From Chromatiales bacterium (lineage in GTDB: Bacteria > Pseudomonadota > Gammaproteobacteria > Chromatiales > Chromatiaceae), in the NCBI GenBank assembly GCA_028280505.1, contig JANQLO010000085.1, forward strand, positions 1 to 64,000: a DNA stretch of 64,000 nucleotides. The letters run 5' to 3'. Both the position numbers and the translations under genes were made by a program. Within the stretch, counting starts at the first letter, position 1, and the number at the start of each line of letters is the position of its first letter. The notes beneath the pieces are model-generated. The model did no database searches and had not been told where the DNA came from. It saw only the letters and a program-made list of their open reading frames with translations. This document shows positions 7,220-15,638 of this stretch, piece by piece.

Positions 7220-8797
7220 TTAGTCCAAAGCCACTTCGGGCAACCCGGCAGTCTCCCAGGCCAAACAGGCCGCCAAGGCATGCGCGACCGAATCGATTCT
7301 CACCGTTGCGTCGTAGACCTCGGTACGCAACGCACCCAGCACCCGTTTCGGATGGCGCATACGAAAGGTGTCGATACGATCGAGATACTGTAGCTGACGC
7401 AGATTCACCAGACCACGCCGCGCCGCGCGCGCATAACATGCGACCGTGTCCCGCCTGCCCGCGTCTTTCATCGCACCGGCCGCGGCAACCAAACCCTCGA
7501 CATAAACCGCGGTCGACGAAGCATGTGGCGGTCCGTAATCCGGACGGTCCGGATCATAGAAACGACCGCGCATCTCGGGGTAAGGCGCAGTCTCCCACTG
7601 TTGCATGCCGAGCAACCAGTCATTCATCGTCGCGATGGGTTCGAGATATCTTGCATCGCCGGTGGCCGCATGCATCTGCGCATAGGCTTGGGTATGCCAT
7701 GGCACGAAGGCGGGATTGGGCTCGCGCCGATGTCGCGTCTGATACCACTCGAGAGATGCATCGATCAAACGACGCAGCCCGGCATCCGGAGCATCGCGAT
7801 AGAGACGGGCCAAGAACAACAGGGCCTCGCCCGGATAAAAGTTTCGATTGTCGTCGCGTTCCGGCGGCGACCAGAAGGTACGGAAACTGCCGTCGGCACG
7901 CCGCAGTGCCAAAACCGAGCGATACAGTGCCGTTATCCGGTTACGCAGGGTATCGTCTTCTGCATCCAGCAGTGCCAAACCGGCAACCGCCATCGCACCC
8001 AGCTTGATACCACGCCGATCCAACACCAAGCCATAGCCGTTGTGCCGAACATAGCTGTCGGCCAAAGTCCGTTGCAATCGCCGTTTCGCAGGCTCGGTCG
8101 AGCGCTTATCGCGATGCAACGCGATGTAGCGCTGGAGCGCCTGGGTCGCCAGCCATTGTCTGATCGCGTTGTCGGCAGACGAATACCGGCCGTTGCCAGG
8201 CCAGTACTTGTAGGGCAGTCGTCCGTGCGCATCCATACCACCGTACAACCAATCGGCGAGCCCCTCGCGAAGCGTGGCGATACCCGCGTGATCGACGCCG
8301 CGTGTCCCCGGTCTTTCCTGCTGGCGACACAACGGTGTCCATTCCGGCTTCGGCCGATACGACAACAACCATTGCCGACTGCGATGCTTGAACGGGCTGG
8401 CGGTATCCGACGCAGGACTCCCCAACAAACGATTTAACCCTTTGGCGTTGTTCCAGTTGCCGTTGATGATCTCGTTGGGCGACAAGTAACCCATCGCATC
8501 GCTTTCGGTACAGCTGAATCCCCATAAACCGCGTTCTTGAAAGGCGAAGACGCTATCGGTGTCGCCATCGACCACTTCCGGTTGTTCCAACAAAGTCAGT
8601 TCGAGGGTGGCGCGCTTTGACGTCAGCAGCCGCTCGACCCAGACCGGTAACGCGGTTCGCAGCTCATCCGAAGGCAACCAGCCGGCATCGGTACGCCGGC
8701 CGGCTTCGCGCAGACAAAGATAGACGACGGTTGCCGAACGCGGGTCTTCCAGCCGGAAGAAAGCATCTACCAGGGTATCGCGTTCGGCAGCCGTCAT
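7220..8797 (-). CDS. Unassigned protein, predicted alpha/alpha-toroid fold
   Basis: A 525-residue protein without a signal peptide or membrane segments. It is rich in Trp, Tyr and Arg and shows repeated helical hairpins with conserved-looking segments (ADWLYGGMDAHGRLPYKYWPG, RNFYPGEALLFLARLYRDAPD, FVPWHTQAYAQMHAATGDARY). This pattern recalls six-hairpin glycosidase-like or terpenoid-cyclase-like toroids, but I see no motif that names an enzyme. Its ATG directly follows the stop of the upstream lipoprotein gene with no gap, so it is the last gene of a four-gene operon. A role in modifying an envelope glycan or a peptide is conceivable from context only. Confidence 0.7.
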   Translation of the reverse strand: MTAAERDTLVDAFFRLEDPRSATVVYLCLREAGRRTDAGWLPSDELRTALPVWVERLLTSKRATLELTLLEQPEVVDGDTDSVFAFQERGLWGFSCTESDAMGYLSPNEIINGNWNNAKGLNRLLGSPASDTASPFKHRSRQWLLSYRPKPEWTPLCRQQERPGTRGVDHAGIATLREGLADWLYGGMDAHGRLPYKYWPGNGRYSSADNAIRQWLATQALQRYIALHRDKRSTEPAKRRLQRTLADSYVRHNGYGLVLDRRGIKLGAMAVAGLALLDAEDDTLRNRITALYRSVLALRRADGSFRTFWSPPERDDNRNFYPGEALLFLARLYRDAPDAGLRRLIDASLEWYQTRHRREPNPAFVPWHTQAYAQMHAATGDARYLEPIATMNDWLLGMQQWETAPYPEMRGRFYDPDRPDYGPPHASSTAVYVEGLVAAAGAMKDAGRRDTVACYARAARRGLVNLRQLQYLDRIDTFRMRHPKRVLGALRTEVYDATVRIDSVAHALAACLAWETAGLPEVALD

Positions 8798-9616
8798 TCA
8801 GTTCTCGCGTGTCTCCAGGCGTTTCACCGTCGCGGCAATCCGGCGCTGGGTCGCCAGCGATGCCGGCAACGATGCACTCAACTGCTGAACCCTGACGCGA
8901 TTGGACTTGCCCGACACCCGCTCTTTCCTCACGAAATGACCGAGCTTTGGCGCGTAATCCCAATACACGGTCTGAACAGGCCCAAAGTTACGTGCCGAGA
9001 AACGTCCCGCGCGGTAACTGCGGCAGGTTACCCGATAGGTATCGTAAGACCCGGCCGGCACCACGGTGACCCGGGCATCTTCGACCTCGCAGTTCCACTG
9101 CCGCGCCGCGACAACCTCGCGATCCTCCGCCGGCCAATAGGTACGGCGACGCTCGGTGAACGATACCCGCTTACCGGGTTTTAGCGGCCACAATGCATCG
9201 ACGTCGCCGGTAAATCGGCGCGACACGATACGATTATCGTAAACCTGCCGAATGCGGGGCAGAAAGAAATGGTTGCCGGTGCGGTAGATCTCTTTTTCGG
9301 CATCGCCCCAAACGACGATCTCCTTGCTCGATTCCATCACCCGCTTCACATGTCCGTCGCCATAGATGAAGACATCTCCCTTGCGATAGCTGCGGCGCTT
9401 GGCCGGTGGCAGATTGATGTGTTTGACCGACTCGGATTTGCGCGATTCTCTGAGCCCTTCCATGCCGGCATCGATACGTGAGCCGACCTGTTCTAGCCCG
9501 GAACTGATACGCGAGCCGACCTTCTCCATGGTTTTGCAACCCGAGGTCGCGAAGGCGGCCAATAAAACCGCGATGCCCAGCAGGGGGCGACGTAGGCCCT
9601 TTTCATGCAGCTTCAT
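8798..9616 (-). CDS. Predicted lipoprotein, unknown function
   Basis: A 272-residue protein starting MKLHEKG, with a signal peptide ending in the lipobox ATSGC (lipidated Cys27). AGGAGAG six to seven bases before ATG 9616 fixes the start. Residues about 30-60 form a Ser/Glu/Lys-rich amphipathic stretch with the repeat VGSRISSG/VGSRIDAG. The rest is beta-rich, with two Cys (EDWNC-like and VTCRSY segments) that could pair. Ser at +2 after the lipid Cys is absent (Lys), so outer-membrane sorting is likely. It overlaps the upstream ABC-like gene by 14 bases. No domain was recognised. Confidence 0.75.
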   Translation of the reverse strand: MKLHEKGLRRPLLGIAVLLAAFATSGCKTMEKVGSRISSGLEQVGSRIDAGMEGLRESRKSESVKHINLPPAKRRSYRKGDVFIYGDGHVKRVMESSKEIVVWGDAEKEIYRTGNHFFLPRIRQVYDNRIVSRRFTGDVDALWPLKPGKRVSFTERRRTYWPAEDREVVAARQWNCEVEDARVTVVPAGSYDTYRVTCRSYRAGRFSARNFGPVQTVYWDYAPKLGHFVRKERVSGKSNRVRVQQLSASLPASLATQRRIAATVKRLETREN

Positions 9617-11264
9617 GGGTACTCTCCTGTTGATGACGAGAGACATCCGACGTCTCGTCGACGGGGTTTATGGGTTCAATTCGCCAAACCCGGTCGGCCG
9701 AGGACCGGATCGCTTCGGACTGGGTGACCATCACCACGGTGATATCGCCATTGCCGTCCCAAAGATCGCGAATCCGCCGGCTGACCAGGGGATCTCTGAT
9801 ACGGTCGAAGTCATCGACCAACAGCACCCCCGGCTGCCCCGCCAGAGCCCGCGCCAACAGGATACGCATATGCAGACTGCTGCCAACATTGGCACCCGCC
9901 TCGCGTACGCGGAAATCCTCCGGGGTATGGGTACCGAGCAACTCGGGGGTGACGCCACAGCATTCCAACAAATCGGAAAGCGCTTTCGGATTCGTGCCCG
10001 CCAAGCCGACATTGCGTTGCAGCGTGCCCTTCAACAGCGGCAAATCGGGCGACAACAGTCGAATCTCGCGATGCAGGGATTCACGCCAGATACGGGCCAA
10101 ATCGCGGCCTTTCAGGGTCACCGTTTGCACCGGCACGCGTTCGAAACCGGCCAGCATGCGCAATAGACGGGTCTTACCGATACCGGCGTCACCTTGAACG
10201 ACGATACGTGCACCGACCTCGGCGCTGACTTTCAACGGCGCAGCGCCCCTCGCCGGGACCAGGCGTCGGACCTCGATGGTCGCCGGACCGCTCGGCAAGC
10301 CACGACCCTTACCGCCACGTGTCGGCTGAACCCGCAGGCTGAAAAGGAAGGCCAGCATGTTGCGCGCGACCTCGAAATTGCTGCGATGGACGTAGGCCTG
10401 GCTGAGTTGGGTAAGGGGTTGCGCACTCAAACCGGCGACGGTCATGACCAATACCAACGTCTGCGGTGCCAGCGTATCGGTGACGACCCAGGGCGTGACG
10501 GCCAGGCAAAGTGCCGGCAATAGCAGGCCACCGGCACCCGGCAATGCCCGAATCGACTCGATCCAGGCCGCACGGCGCACCATGGCCGTGGCCAGCCGCC
10601 GAGACAGTTTCGTTAATCGGCGGCGATCCGAAGACCCGGCCCGCAGGGCGCGTACGCCGCTCATTGCCGTCACCCGCTCTCCCATGAAGGCGGACAATCG
10701 GGCCCGCCGACGTCTCGCCCAGCGGATACGGTCGCGTAACGGGGGGCCCAGGAAAAACACCGTACCGGTCACCACAACCGCACCCGCCGTGACCAGTAGC
10801 CCGAATGCGACATTCATGGCGGTCAGGAACAGCAGGAACCCGAACAAGGTCGCTCCACCGGTCAGCGCGGCGGCCAGGCCCTGTGCCACCCAGGCCCGAA
10901 TCGCCGTCAGGTCGGCACTGAAGCGCGTCATCAAATGTCCCTGTCGCAGGCGGGCCCGTTCGCCGTCGGCCAGTGCATGCAGGCGATCGAAAATCGCGGC
11001 CCGGAGTTCGACTACATAATGCTGCCCCAAATGCTCGGCCAAGGTACGTTGGGCCACTTGCAGCGAAAACAGCATCAGCGCGGCTGCCGGCAGCAATGCG
11101 AACAACACGGGTGTCGACAAGGAGGACGGTTCGCCGAGCGCCGCGCTGAACAGACCGGCGACCGCATAAGCGACGCCGATCCCCGCCGCCGCACTCGCCA
11201 GGCCGATCACGACCAACCCGGCGAGCATCGGCGAACGACCATGCGCAAGAATGCGCGGCAACAT
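9603..11264 (-). CDS. ABC exporter-like protein with degenerate nucleotide-binding domain
   Basis: A 553-residue half-transporter: six predicted membrane helices in residues about 15-300 (type I exporter fold) followed by an ATPase domain. Walker A is intact (GDAGIGKTR). The signature LSGGQ is replaced by VGSSL just before HMRILLARALA. Walker B reads VLLVDD, so the catalytic Glu is Asp. The H-loop His is Gln (VMVTQ). Hydrolysis is therefore probably weak or absent, unless it pairs with another subunit. The start overlaps the upstream P-loop gene stop (TGATG); a GTG three bases upstream is an alternative. The substrate is not known; coupling to a lipoprotein suggests envelope export. Confidence 0.8.
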   Translation of the reverse strand: MLPRILAHGRSPMLAGLVVIGLASAAAGIGVAYAVAGLFSAALGEPSSLSTPVLFALLPAAALMLFSLQVAQRTLAEHLGQHYVVELRAAIFDRLHALADGERARLRQGHLMTRFSADLTAIRAWVAQGLAAALTGGATLFGFLLFLTAMNVAFGLLVTAGAVVVTGTVFFLGPPLRDRIRWARRRRARLSAFMGERVTAMSGVRALRAGSSDRRRLTKLSRRLATAMVRRAAWIESIRALPGAGGLLLPALCLAVTPWVVTDTLAPQTLVLVMTVAGLSAQPLTQLSQAYVHRSNFEVARNMLAFLFSLRVQPTRGGKGRGLPSGPATIEVRRLVPARGAAPLKVSAEVGARIVVQGDAGIGKTRLLRMLAGFERVPVQTVTLKGRDLARIWRESLHREIRLLSPDLPLLKGTLQRNVGLAGTNPKALSDLLECCGVTPELLGTHTPEDFRVREAGANVGSSLHMRILLARALAGQPGVLLVDDFDRIRDPLVSRRIRDLWDGNGDITVVMVTQSEAIRSSADRVWRIEPINPVDETSDVSRHQQESTHEAA

Positions 11265-12319
11265 CACGAAGCCCTCGACAGCGCAGGCGCAGGTTGTAAC
11301 AGCGGTATGGCGGTTTCCGCCTGACGCAGTTGCTTGACACCGAACACCGGTACGCCGGTGACCGCCGCGGCCTCTCGAACCTGCAACGCGGATTGAGTCA
11401 AAACACCGCTGATACCGAGCAGACGATGCCCGCGCTGGATGATCCAGTGTGCGCCTGCAATGGCACCCGCGGCATCACCGGCGGCGAATACCAGACCGGC
11501 CATCGTCTGCTTTGCATAACCGCTTTCGAGAAACGCAGAGGTCTCGCGCTGGAACACGCCGTCGGCAATCTCGATCACCGCGATGTCACATTCCTTTAAC
11601 GCAATCTGCGAAGTCAGCGTTTGGGTGATCCGAATGACTTCCTCGGCGTCCAGACCGTAGGTCGTGGCATGCCCGGCGTCGGTGAAATCCCAAACGATCT
11701 CGGCGCCGGCATCCTGCAGGGTGAAAAAGTCGCCGCAGGCACCGGTACCGGTCACTTTGGCGGCACCGACTTTCAATCCTGCGGCGCGCAAACCACGCAC
11801 CAGTGCCGCTGCGGTGGTGGTTTTGCCGGCATTCATACTGGTGCCGACGACCGCGATCACCGGGATCGGCGGCTTGCCGATCGCCTCCGACAGCGCATAG
11901 TGTCCGAGGTTTACCGGCGTCCCGTCTTCGCGGGCCAACACGCCCTGGATGCTCAGACGGGTGGGCTTTTTCATTCGCGAATGTGCGTTCACCACACGCG
12001 AGGCCAAACCGCCGGCGGCGGCCAGATCGCAATCGCCCAGATCATCCGGAATCCAGGCCTCGAACTGGTCGGGCGCATAGCGCGAACCGTAAGCCACCAG
12101 AATCTCCTCGCCGACGTAGATCTGGGCCCGCCGACCGATACGCAGCTGGACGCCGGTGTGCTGCCCCAGCGATTTGACTTTCGCCAGTACCAGATCGCCC
12201 GGCTGTGGCCGATAATCCCCGGTAATTAAACAAGTTGCGTCCTGATCGATTACACGCCGGGTGCTAAATGCCTTCTTCGCGCGTGCCAAACGATCGGTGT
12301 CCAGTTCGATGCATTTCAT
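11264..12319 (-). CDS. P-loop NTPase, DUF1611/MobB-like
   Basis: A 351-residue protein. Residues about 1-150 form a beta-rich domain (PGDLVLAKVKSLGQH, QIYVGEEILVAYGSRYAPDQFEAW). From about 155 follows a SIMIBI-type P-loop domain: Walker A GTSMNAGKTTT, then GLKVGAAKVTGTGACGD, and an acidic strand IAVIEIADGVFQRET. The P-loop half resembles DUF1611 proteins (one branch, DgcN, acts in D-glutamate breakdown) and dethiobiotin-synthetase-like ligases; the usual DUF1611 N-terminal domain is not evident. It heads a four-gene operon. A ligase- or kinase-like reaction that makes the exported substrate is possible but unproven. Confidence 0.75.
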   Translation of the reverse strand: MKCIELDTDRLARAKKAFSTRRVIDQDATCLITGDYRPQPGDLVLAKVKSLGQHTGVQLRIGRRAQIYVGEEILVAYGSRYAPDQFEAWIPDDLGDCDLAAAGGLASRVVNAHSRMKKPTRLSIQGVLAREDGTPVNLGHYALSEAIGKPPIPVIAVVGTSMNAGKTTTAAALVRGLRAAGLKVGAAKVTGTGACGDFFTLQDAGAEIVWDFTDAGHATTYGLDAEEVIRITQTLTSQIALKECDIAVIEIADGVFQRETSAFLESGYAKQTMAGLVFAAGDAAGAIAGAHWIIQRGHRLLGISGVLTQSALQVREAAAVTGVPVFGVKQLRQAETAIPLLQPAPALSRAS

Positions 12320-12545
12320 GATCTCTTCCTCTTCAATTGCTGCACCCGGTACTCGGGAGGGTTGTCAAGGCAGGAAACCCAGCGTCTCCTGTTAGCCCCA
12401 CAACGACCCGGTAGGCGTTCTATTCCGCGATTAGGAAAAAAATTTGGACTCGGTCACAAGAACGTCGATCGACGCCCTTTCGTCGACAGAGAATTTCGAT
12501 CAATTGCGGATACCCCTGGACGAGACGAATCGATACACTGTACCC

Positions 12546-13253
12546 ATGAGCGTTCGTGTACCTTTTAAAGAGGCCTGGTCGGGGGAAGCCGATTGCAAGC
12601 AGTGCACACTGCGCGAATCGGTATTGTTTGCCGGTTTGAAAGAAGCCGACTTCGAAAAAATCCACCAGCCGATCAACCAATTCTCCTTACAGCCCGGCCA
12701 AGCGCTGTATCGCACCGGCGAATCGGGCGAAAACATGTACACCATCCGCAGCGGAGTGGTGAAACTGGTGCAATATCTGGCGGATGGTTCGCAACGTATC
12801 GTACGGCTGGTGAAAACCTCCGACGTCACCGGACTGGAGGCCCTGGTCGACAAGCCTTACGAGCATGATGCCGTCGTATTGCAACCGACCGAAGTCTGCT
12901 GCCTGCCGGTCAGTACGGTGAAAAACCTGAGCCAGGACAACCCGGATCTGCATATCGAGCTCCTCAATCGCTGGCAACGTGCGCTGAGTGAAGCCGATGC
13001 CTGGCTGACCGAGTTGTCCACCGGCTCGTCGCGGGAGCGGGTTGCACGCCTGCTGCTGCGTCTTGTCAGTGGCGATACGGAAGCGGAATGTGTGCTGTTC
13101 GGCCGTGAAGATATCGGCGCCATGCTCGGTATCACCACCGAAACCGCCAGCCGCACGATCGCGGAGTTCAAACGCCAGGGATTGCTGGCCGACCTCGGCG
13201 GAAGTCGCTATCGCGTGAATACCGATAAGGTCGAGGATCTACTCGAGTCCTAA
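12546..13253 (+). CDS. Crp/Fnr-family transcription regulator
   Basis: A 235-residue regulator with an N-terminal cyclic-nucleotide-binding-like barrel (about 25-140) and a winged helix whose recognition helix is around GITTETASRTIAEFKRQG. Two N-terminal Cys (C17, C20) and a Cys pair (C118, C119) match the first, second and fourth iron-sulfur ligands of E. coli FNR (C20, C23, C122), but the third ligand position holds Val. It may sense oxygen or redox state through a different cluster or thiol pair. ATG 12546 is used; a longer frame adds 34 residues that do not fit the family. It is divergent from the four-gene operon, about 227 bases away. Confidence 0.88.
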   Translation: MSVRVPFKEAWSGEADCKQCTLRESVLFAGLKEADFEKIHQPINQFSLQPGQALYRTGESGENMYTIRSGVVKLVQYLADGSQRIVRLVKTSDVTGLEALVDKPYEHDAVVLQPTEVCCLPVSTVKNLSQDNPDLHIELLNRWQRALSEADAWLTELSTGSSRERVARLLLRLVSGDTEAECVLFGREDIGAMLGITTETASRTIAEFKRQGLLADLGGSRYRVNTDKVEDLLES

Positions 13254-13307
13254 CAAATGGCCAAGGCACCGACAACGTCGATCCGACCGGGCCTTGTGTG
13301 TGAGACA

Positions 13308-13541
13308 TCAATCCTGCCAGGGTAATTTGGCGGCCTCGTTTTTCGCCTGCTCGATCGTGAGGCCCACATCGCGCAAGAGTCGCGCATCGAGCCGCCCGAG
13401 CGCTTCACGCTGACGCTGGCGAGCGTATACGAACTCGATCTGTCGGCGGATATTCGTCAAGAAACGCCAAACGCCGTCGAATGCGATCCGGGGCAGCCTG
13501 AATGGCAAATGCGGCACGTTTTCGAGACGAATGGGGTTCAT
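13308..13541 (-). CDS. DUF1127 small protein
   Basis: A 77-residue protein with the DUF1127 (YjiS-like) C-terminal motif: RQREALGRLDARLLRDVGLT followed by EAAKLPW. These small Arg-rich proteins are widespread; some bind RNA or affect phosphate and carbon metabolism in Agrobacterium, but the role here is unknown. ATG 13541 is preceded by GAGG at eight bases, which favours it over an upstream frame start 15 codons earlier. It is convergent with the Fnr-like gene and divergent from the LysR gene. Confidence 0.82.
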   Translation of the reverse strand: MNPIRLENVPHLPFRLPRIAFDGVWRFLTNIRRQIEFVYARQRQREALGRLDARLLRDVGLTIEQAKNEAAKLPWQD

Positions 13542-13702
13542 CGCTTTATCCTCGGATCTCTCATCGATCACACTAGGCTTGGCCACGAAAACCCGCCAAT
13601 CGTTTGATCCGAAGACGGCGTTCAGAAAAAATGATGGGCGCGTTCTCGGCGCATCTGGTTCAATCCGGAAGTCCGAACCCAGACCCCAGGGGAGGTGGTG
13701 CC

Positions 13703-14626
13703 ATGGAGCTGTACCAACTCAAGACCTTCGTCAAAATCGCCGAGGAAGGCAGCCTCACCAAGGCCGCCGAGTTGCTGTTCACCAGTCAACCGGCGATCAG
13801 CGCTCAAATCAAAGCCTTGGAGGAAGAGCTCGGGGTGGCTTTGTTCGACCGCACGTCGCGCGGCATGCAACTCACCGCCAAGGGCCGTCTGCTGTACACC
13901 CAGGCGCTGGACACCCTGAACGCCGCGGCCAAGCTGAAATCCGACGCCCAACAACTGCAGAATGAGTTGGTCGGTGAGATACGCATCGGCGTCCACACCG
14001 ATTTCGAGTTTATGCGCATCGGTGAGTTACATCGCCTATTGCAAACCGAACACCCGAGGGTGAGCCCTCATTTCACCCAAAGCATGAGCATGGACATCCT
14101 GCCGGATATCCGCCGCGGCGCGCTCGACGCCGGTTTCTTTTTCGGACCCTGCCGACTTGCCGATCTGACGACCTGGGTCTTGGCCGAGGTGCCGATGCGT
14201 ATCGTGGCACCGGCCGACTGGTCCGATCGTGTCGACAAAGCATCCCTGGAAGATCTGGCGCGGTTGCCCTGGGTTTATACGTCGAACACCTGCCCGTTCT
14301 TTTCACTGACACAAGAGCTGTTTGCCGATTTGGACGAAGAGCCGAACAAGGTCGCCTATGTCGATAGCGAAGACGCGGTTCGCGAACTCATTCGCGCCGG
14401 CGCCGGGCTATCGATGCTACGTGTCGACGATGCCGCCCGCCTGCAGGCGAATGGCGAAGCGGTATGTTGGTATGGCGAAACGCCACGCATCACGCTCGGC
14501 TTTGCGGTGCAGGGGCAACGCGCGGCCGAACCCGTAATCAGCGCCGTACAGTCTTTGATCACCGACATGTGGCTCGCCCCGGACAACGTGGTCTCCAGCG
14601 TGACCGGCGGTTCGCCCAACGATTGA
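13703..14626 (+). CDS. LysR-family transcription regulator
   Basis: A 307-residue LysR regulator. The winged helix-turn-helix occupies residues 1-60 (MELYQLKTFVKIAEEGSLTK, then LLFTSQPAISAQIKALEEEL). The effector-binding domain follows from about 90 (EIRIGVHTDFEFMRIGELHR). GGAGGTGG eight bases upstream of ATG 13703 sets the start; the upstream frame extension is not coding. The neighbour downstream on the same strand is a hotdog thioesterase, and the DUF1127 gene is divergent. LysR proteins usually control an adjacent gene, so either may be a target. The ligand is not predictable. Confidence 0.9.
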   Translation: MELYQLKTFVKIAEEGSLTKAAELLFTSQPAISAQIKALEEELGVALFDRTSRGMQLTAKGRLLYTQALDTLNAAAKLKSDAQQLQNELVGEIRIGVHTDFEFMRIGELHRLLQTEHPRVSPHFTQSMSMDILPDIRRGALDAGFFFGPCRLADLTTWVLAEVPMRIVAPADWSDRVDKASLEDLARLPWVYTSNTCPFFSLTQELFADLDEEPNKVAYVDSEDAVRELIRAGAGLSMLRVDDAARLQANGEAVCWYGETPRITLGFAVQGQRAAEPVISAVQSLITDMWLAPDNVVSSVTGGSPND

Positions 14627-14687
14627 TACAGCGACCCCGCTCGCGGCATAGTGCGCATTGCAAAGAGCGCCACGGAGCAAACCCGCT

Positions 14688-15104
14688 ATGCAAGACAGCC
14701 TTCGAGTAGGCCTGGTTTATCAACACCGCTTCACCGTACCCGATTCGAAAACGGTGCCTGCCCTGTATCCGGAATCACCGGAGTTCGTTGCCATGCCGAC
14801 GGTGTTTGCGACCGGCTACCTCGTGGGCTTCCTGGAATGGGCCTGCATCCTCGCACTCAAACCGCATCTCGACTGGCCGCGCGAGCAAAGCGTGGGCACC
14901 CGTATCGACGTGAGTCACGAAGCCGCGACACCGCCGGGTCTCACCGTGCGTGCGACCGTCGAACTCATCGAGATCGACGGTAAACGCCTGGTGTTCGAGG
15001 TCGAAGCCGATGACGGCGTTGATACGATATCGCGCGGCCGACACGAACGCTTCGTGATCGACCGGGCGAAGTTCGATGCGCGCTTGGCGAAAAAGCAACC
15101 CTAG
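14688..15104 (+). CDS. FlK-type hotdog acyl-CoA thioesterase
   Basis: A 138-residue hotdog-fold thioesterase like fluoroacetyl-CoA thioesterase FlK. Thr42 and Glu50 in ATGYLVGFLEW sit exactly as the FlK catalytic Thr and Glu, and His77 in DVSHEAATPPG matches the FlK catalytic His. FlK relatives without the fluoroacetate context are common and hydrolyse small acyl-CoAs; the substrate is not known. The start is ATG 14688, with GGAG about 10 bases upstream. Its stop overlaps that of the convergent GlcG-like gene by three bases (CTAG). Confidence 0.85.
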   Translation: MQDSLRVGLVYQHRFTVPDSKTVPALYPESPEFVAMPTVFATGYLVGFLEWACILALKPHLDWPREQSVGTRIDVSHEAATPPGLTVRATVELIEIDGKRLVFEVEADDGVDTISRGRHERFVIDRAKFDARLAKKQP

Positions 15105-15595
15105 AGCGACATCTCCAGATCGGTTTGGACGGCCTCGATACCCGCCTTGGCACAGGCTTCGTCGGTGACGCCGCTGGGCGCACCCGAGACGCCCACGCCA
15201 CCGAGCAAAGCGCCACCGACCTGAATCGGCAAACCACCGGTGCTCATGACCACACCGGGAACACGGCCGATCGGCGTGTTGGCCCTTTCACTCAATTCGG
15301 CGGTAGGCACATTGAACATGACGGCCGCGTAGGCCTTGCCCTTGGAAATCGGCAGCGTGATCGGCGGCGCAATGGTGTCGCGCATCGCGACCTGTGCAAT
15401 GCCGTTGCGATCGACCACGGTAACGCCAACCTGTATGCCCTTTTCACGGCAGGCCGCGATCGTCTCCTTGGCGATCACCTCGGCCGTATCCAGCGACAGA
15501 CGCTGAACCTGGATCATCATGTTTTCGTCTTCTGCGGCTGCCGGAAGCACGATCACGGCGGCACTCACAACGGCAATCAACGATAGTGTTTTCAC
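15101..15595 (-). CDS. Exported GlcG/HbpS-like protein
   Basis: A 164-residue protein with a cleavable signal peptide (MKTLSLIAVVSAAVIVLPAAAE) and a GlcG/HbpS domain: SLDTAEVIAKETIAACREKG, VTVVDRNGIAQVAMRD, SKGKAYAAVMF, PGVVMSTGGLPI and GALLGGVGVSGA. Family members bind haem or act as extracellular redox/haem sensors; many remain uncharacterised. The start is GTG 15595, set by GGAG seven bases upstream and the signal peptide. It lies 43 bases after a Pro-rich membrane protein gene and is probably co-transcribed with it and ispG. Confidence 0.88.
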   Translation of the reverse strand: MKTLSLIAVVSAAVIVLPAAAEDENMMIQVQRLSLDTAEVIAKETIAACREKGIQVGVTVVDRNGIAQVAMRDTIAPPITLPISKGKAYAAVMFNVPTAELSERANTPIGRVPGVVMSTGGLPIQVGGALLGGVGVSGAPSGVTDEACAKAGIEAVQTDLEMSL

Positions 15596-15638
15596 AGTCA
15601 ACTCCTCGGGTGGTTTGAGTCGGGTGGTTCGACGTTCC

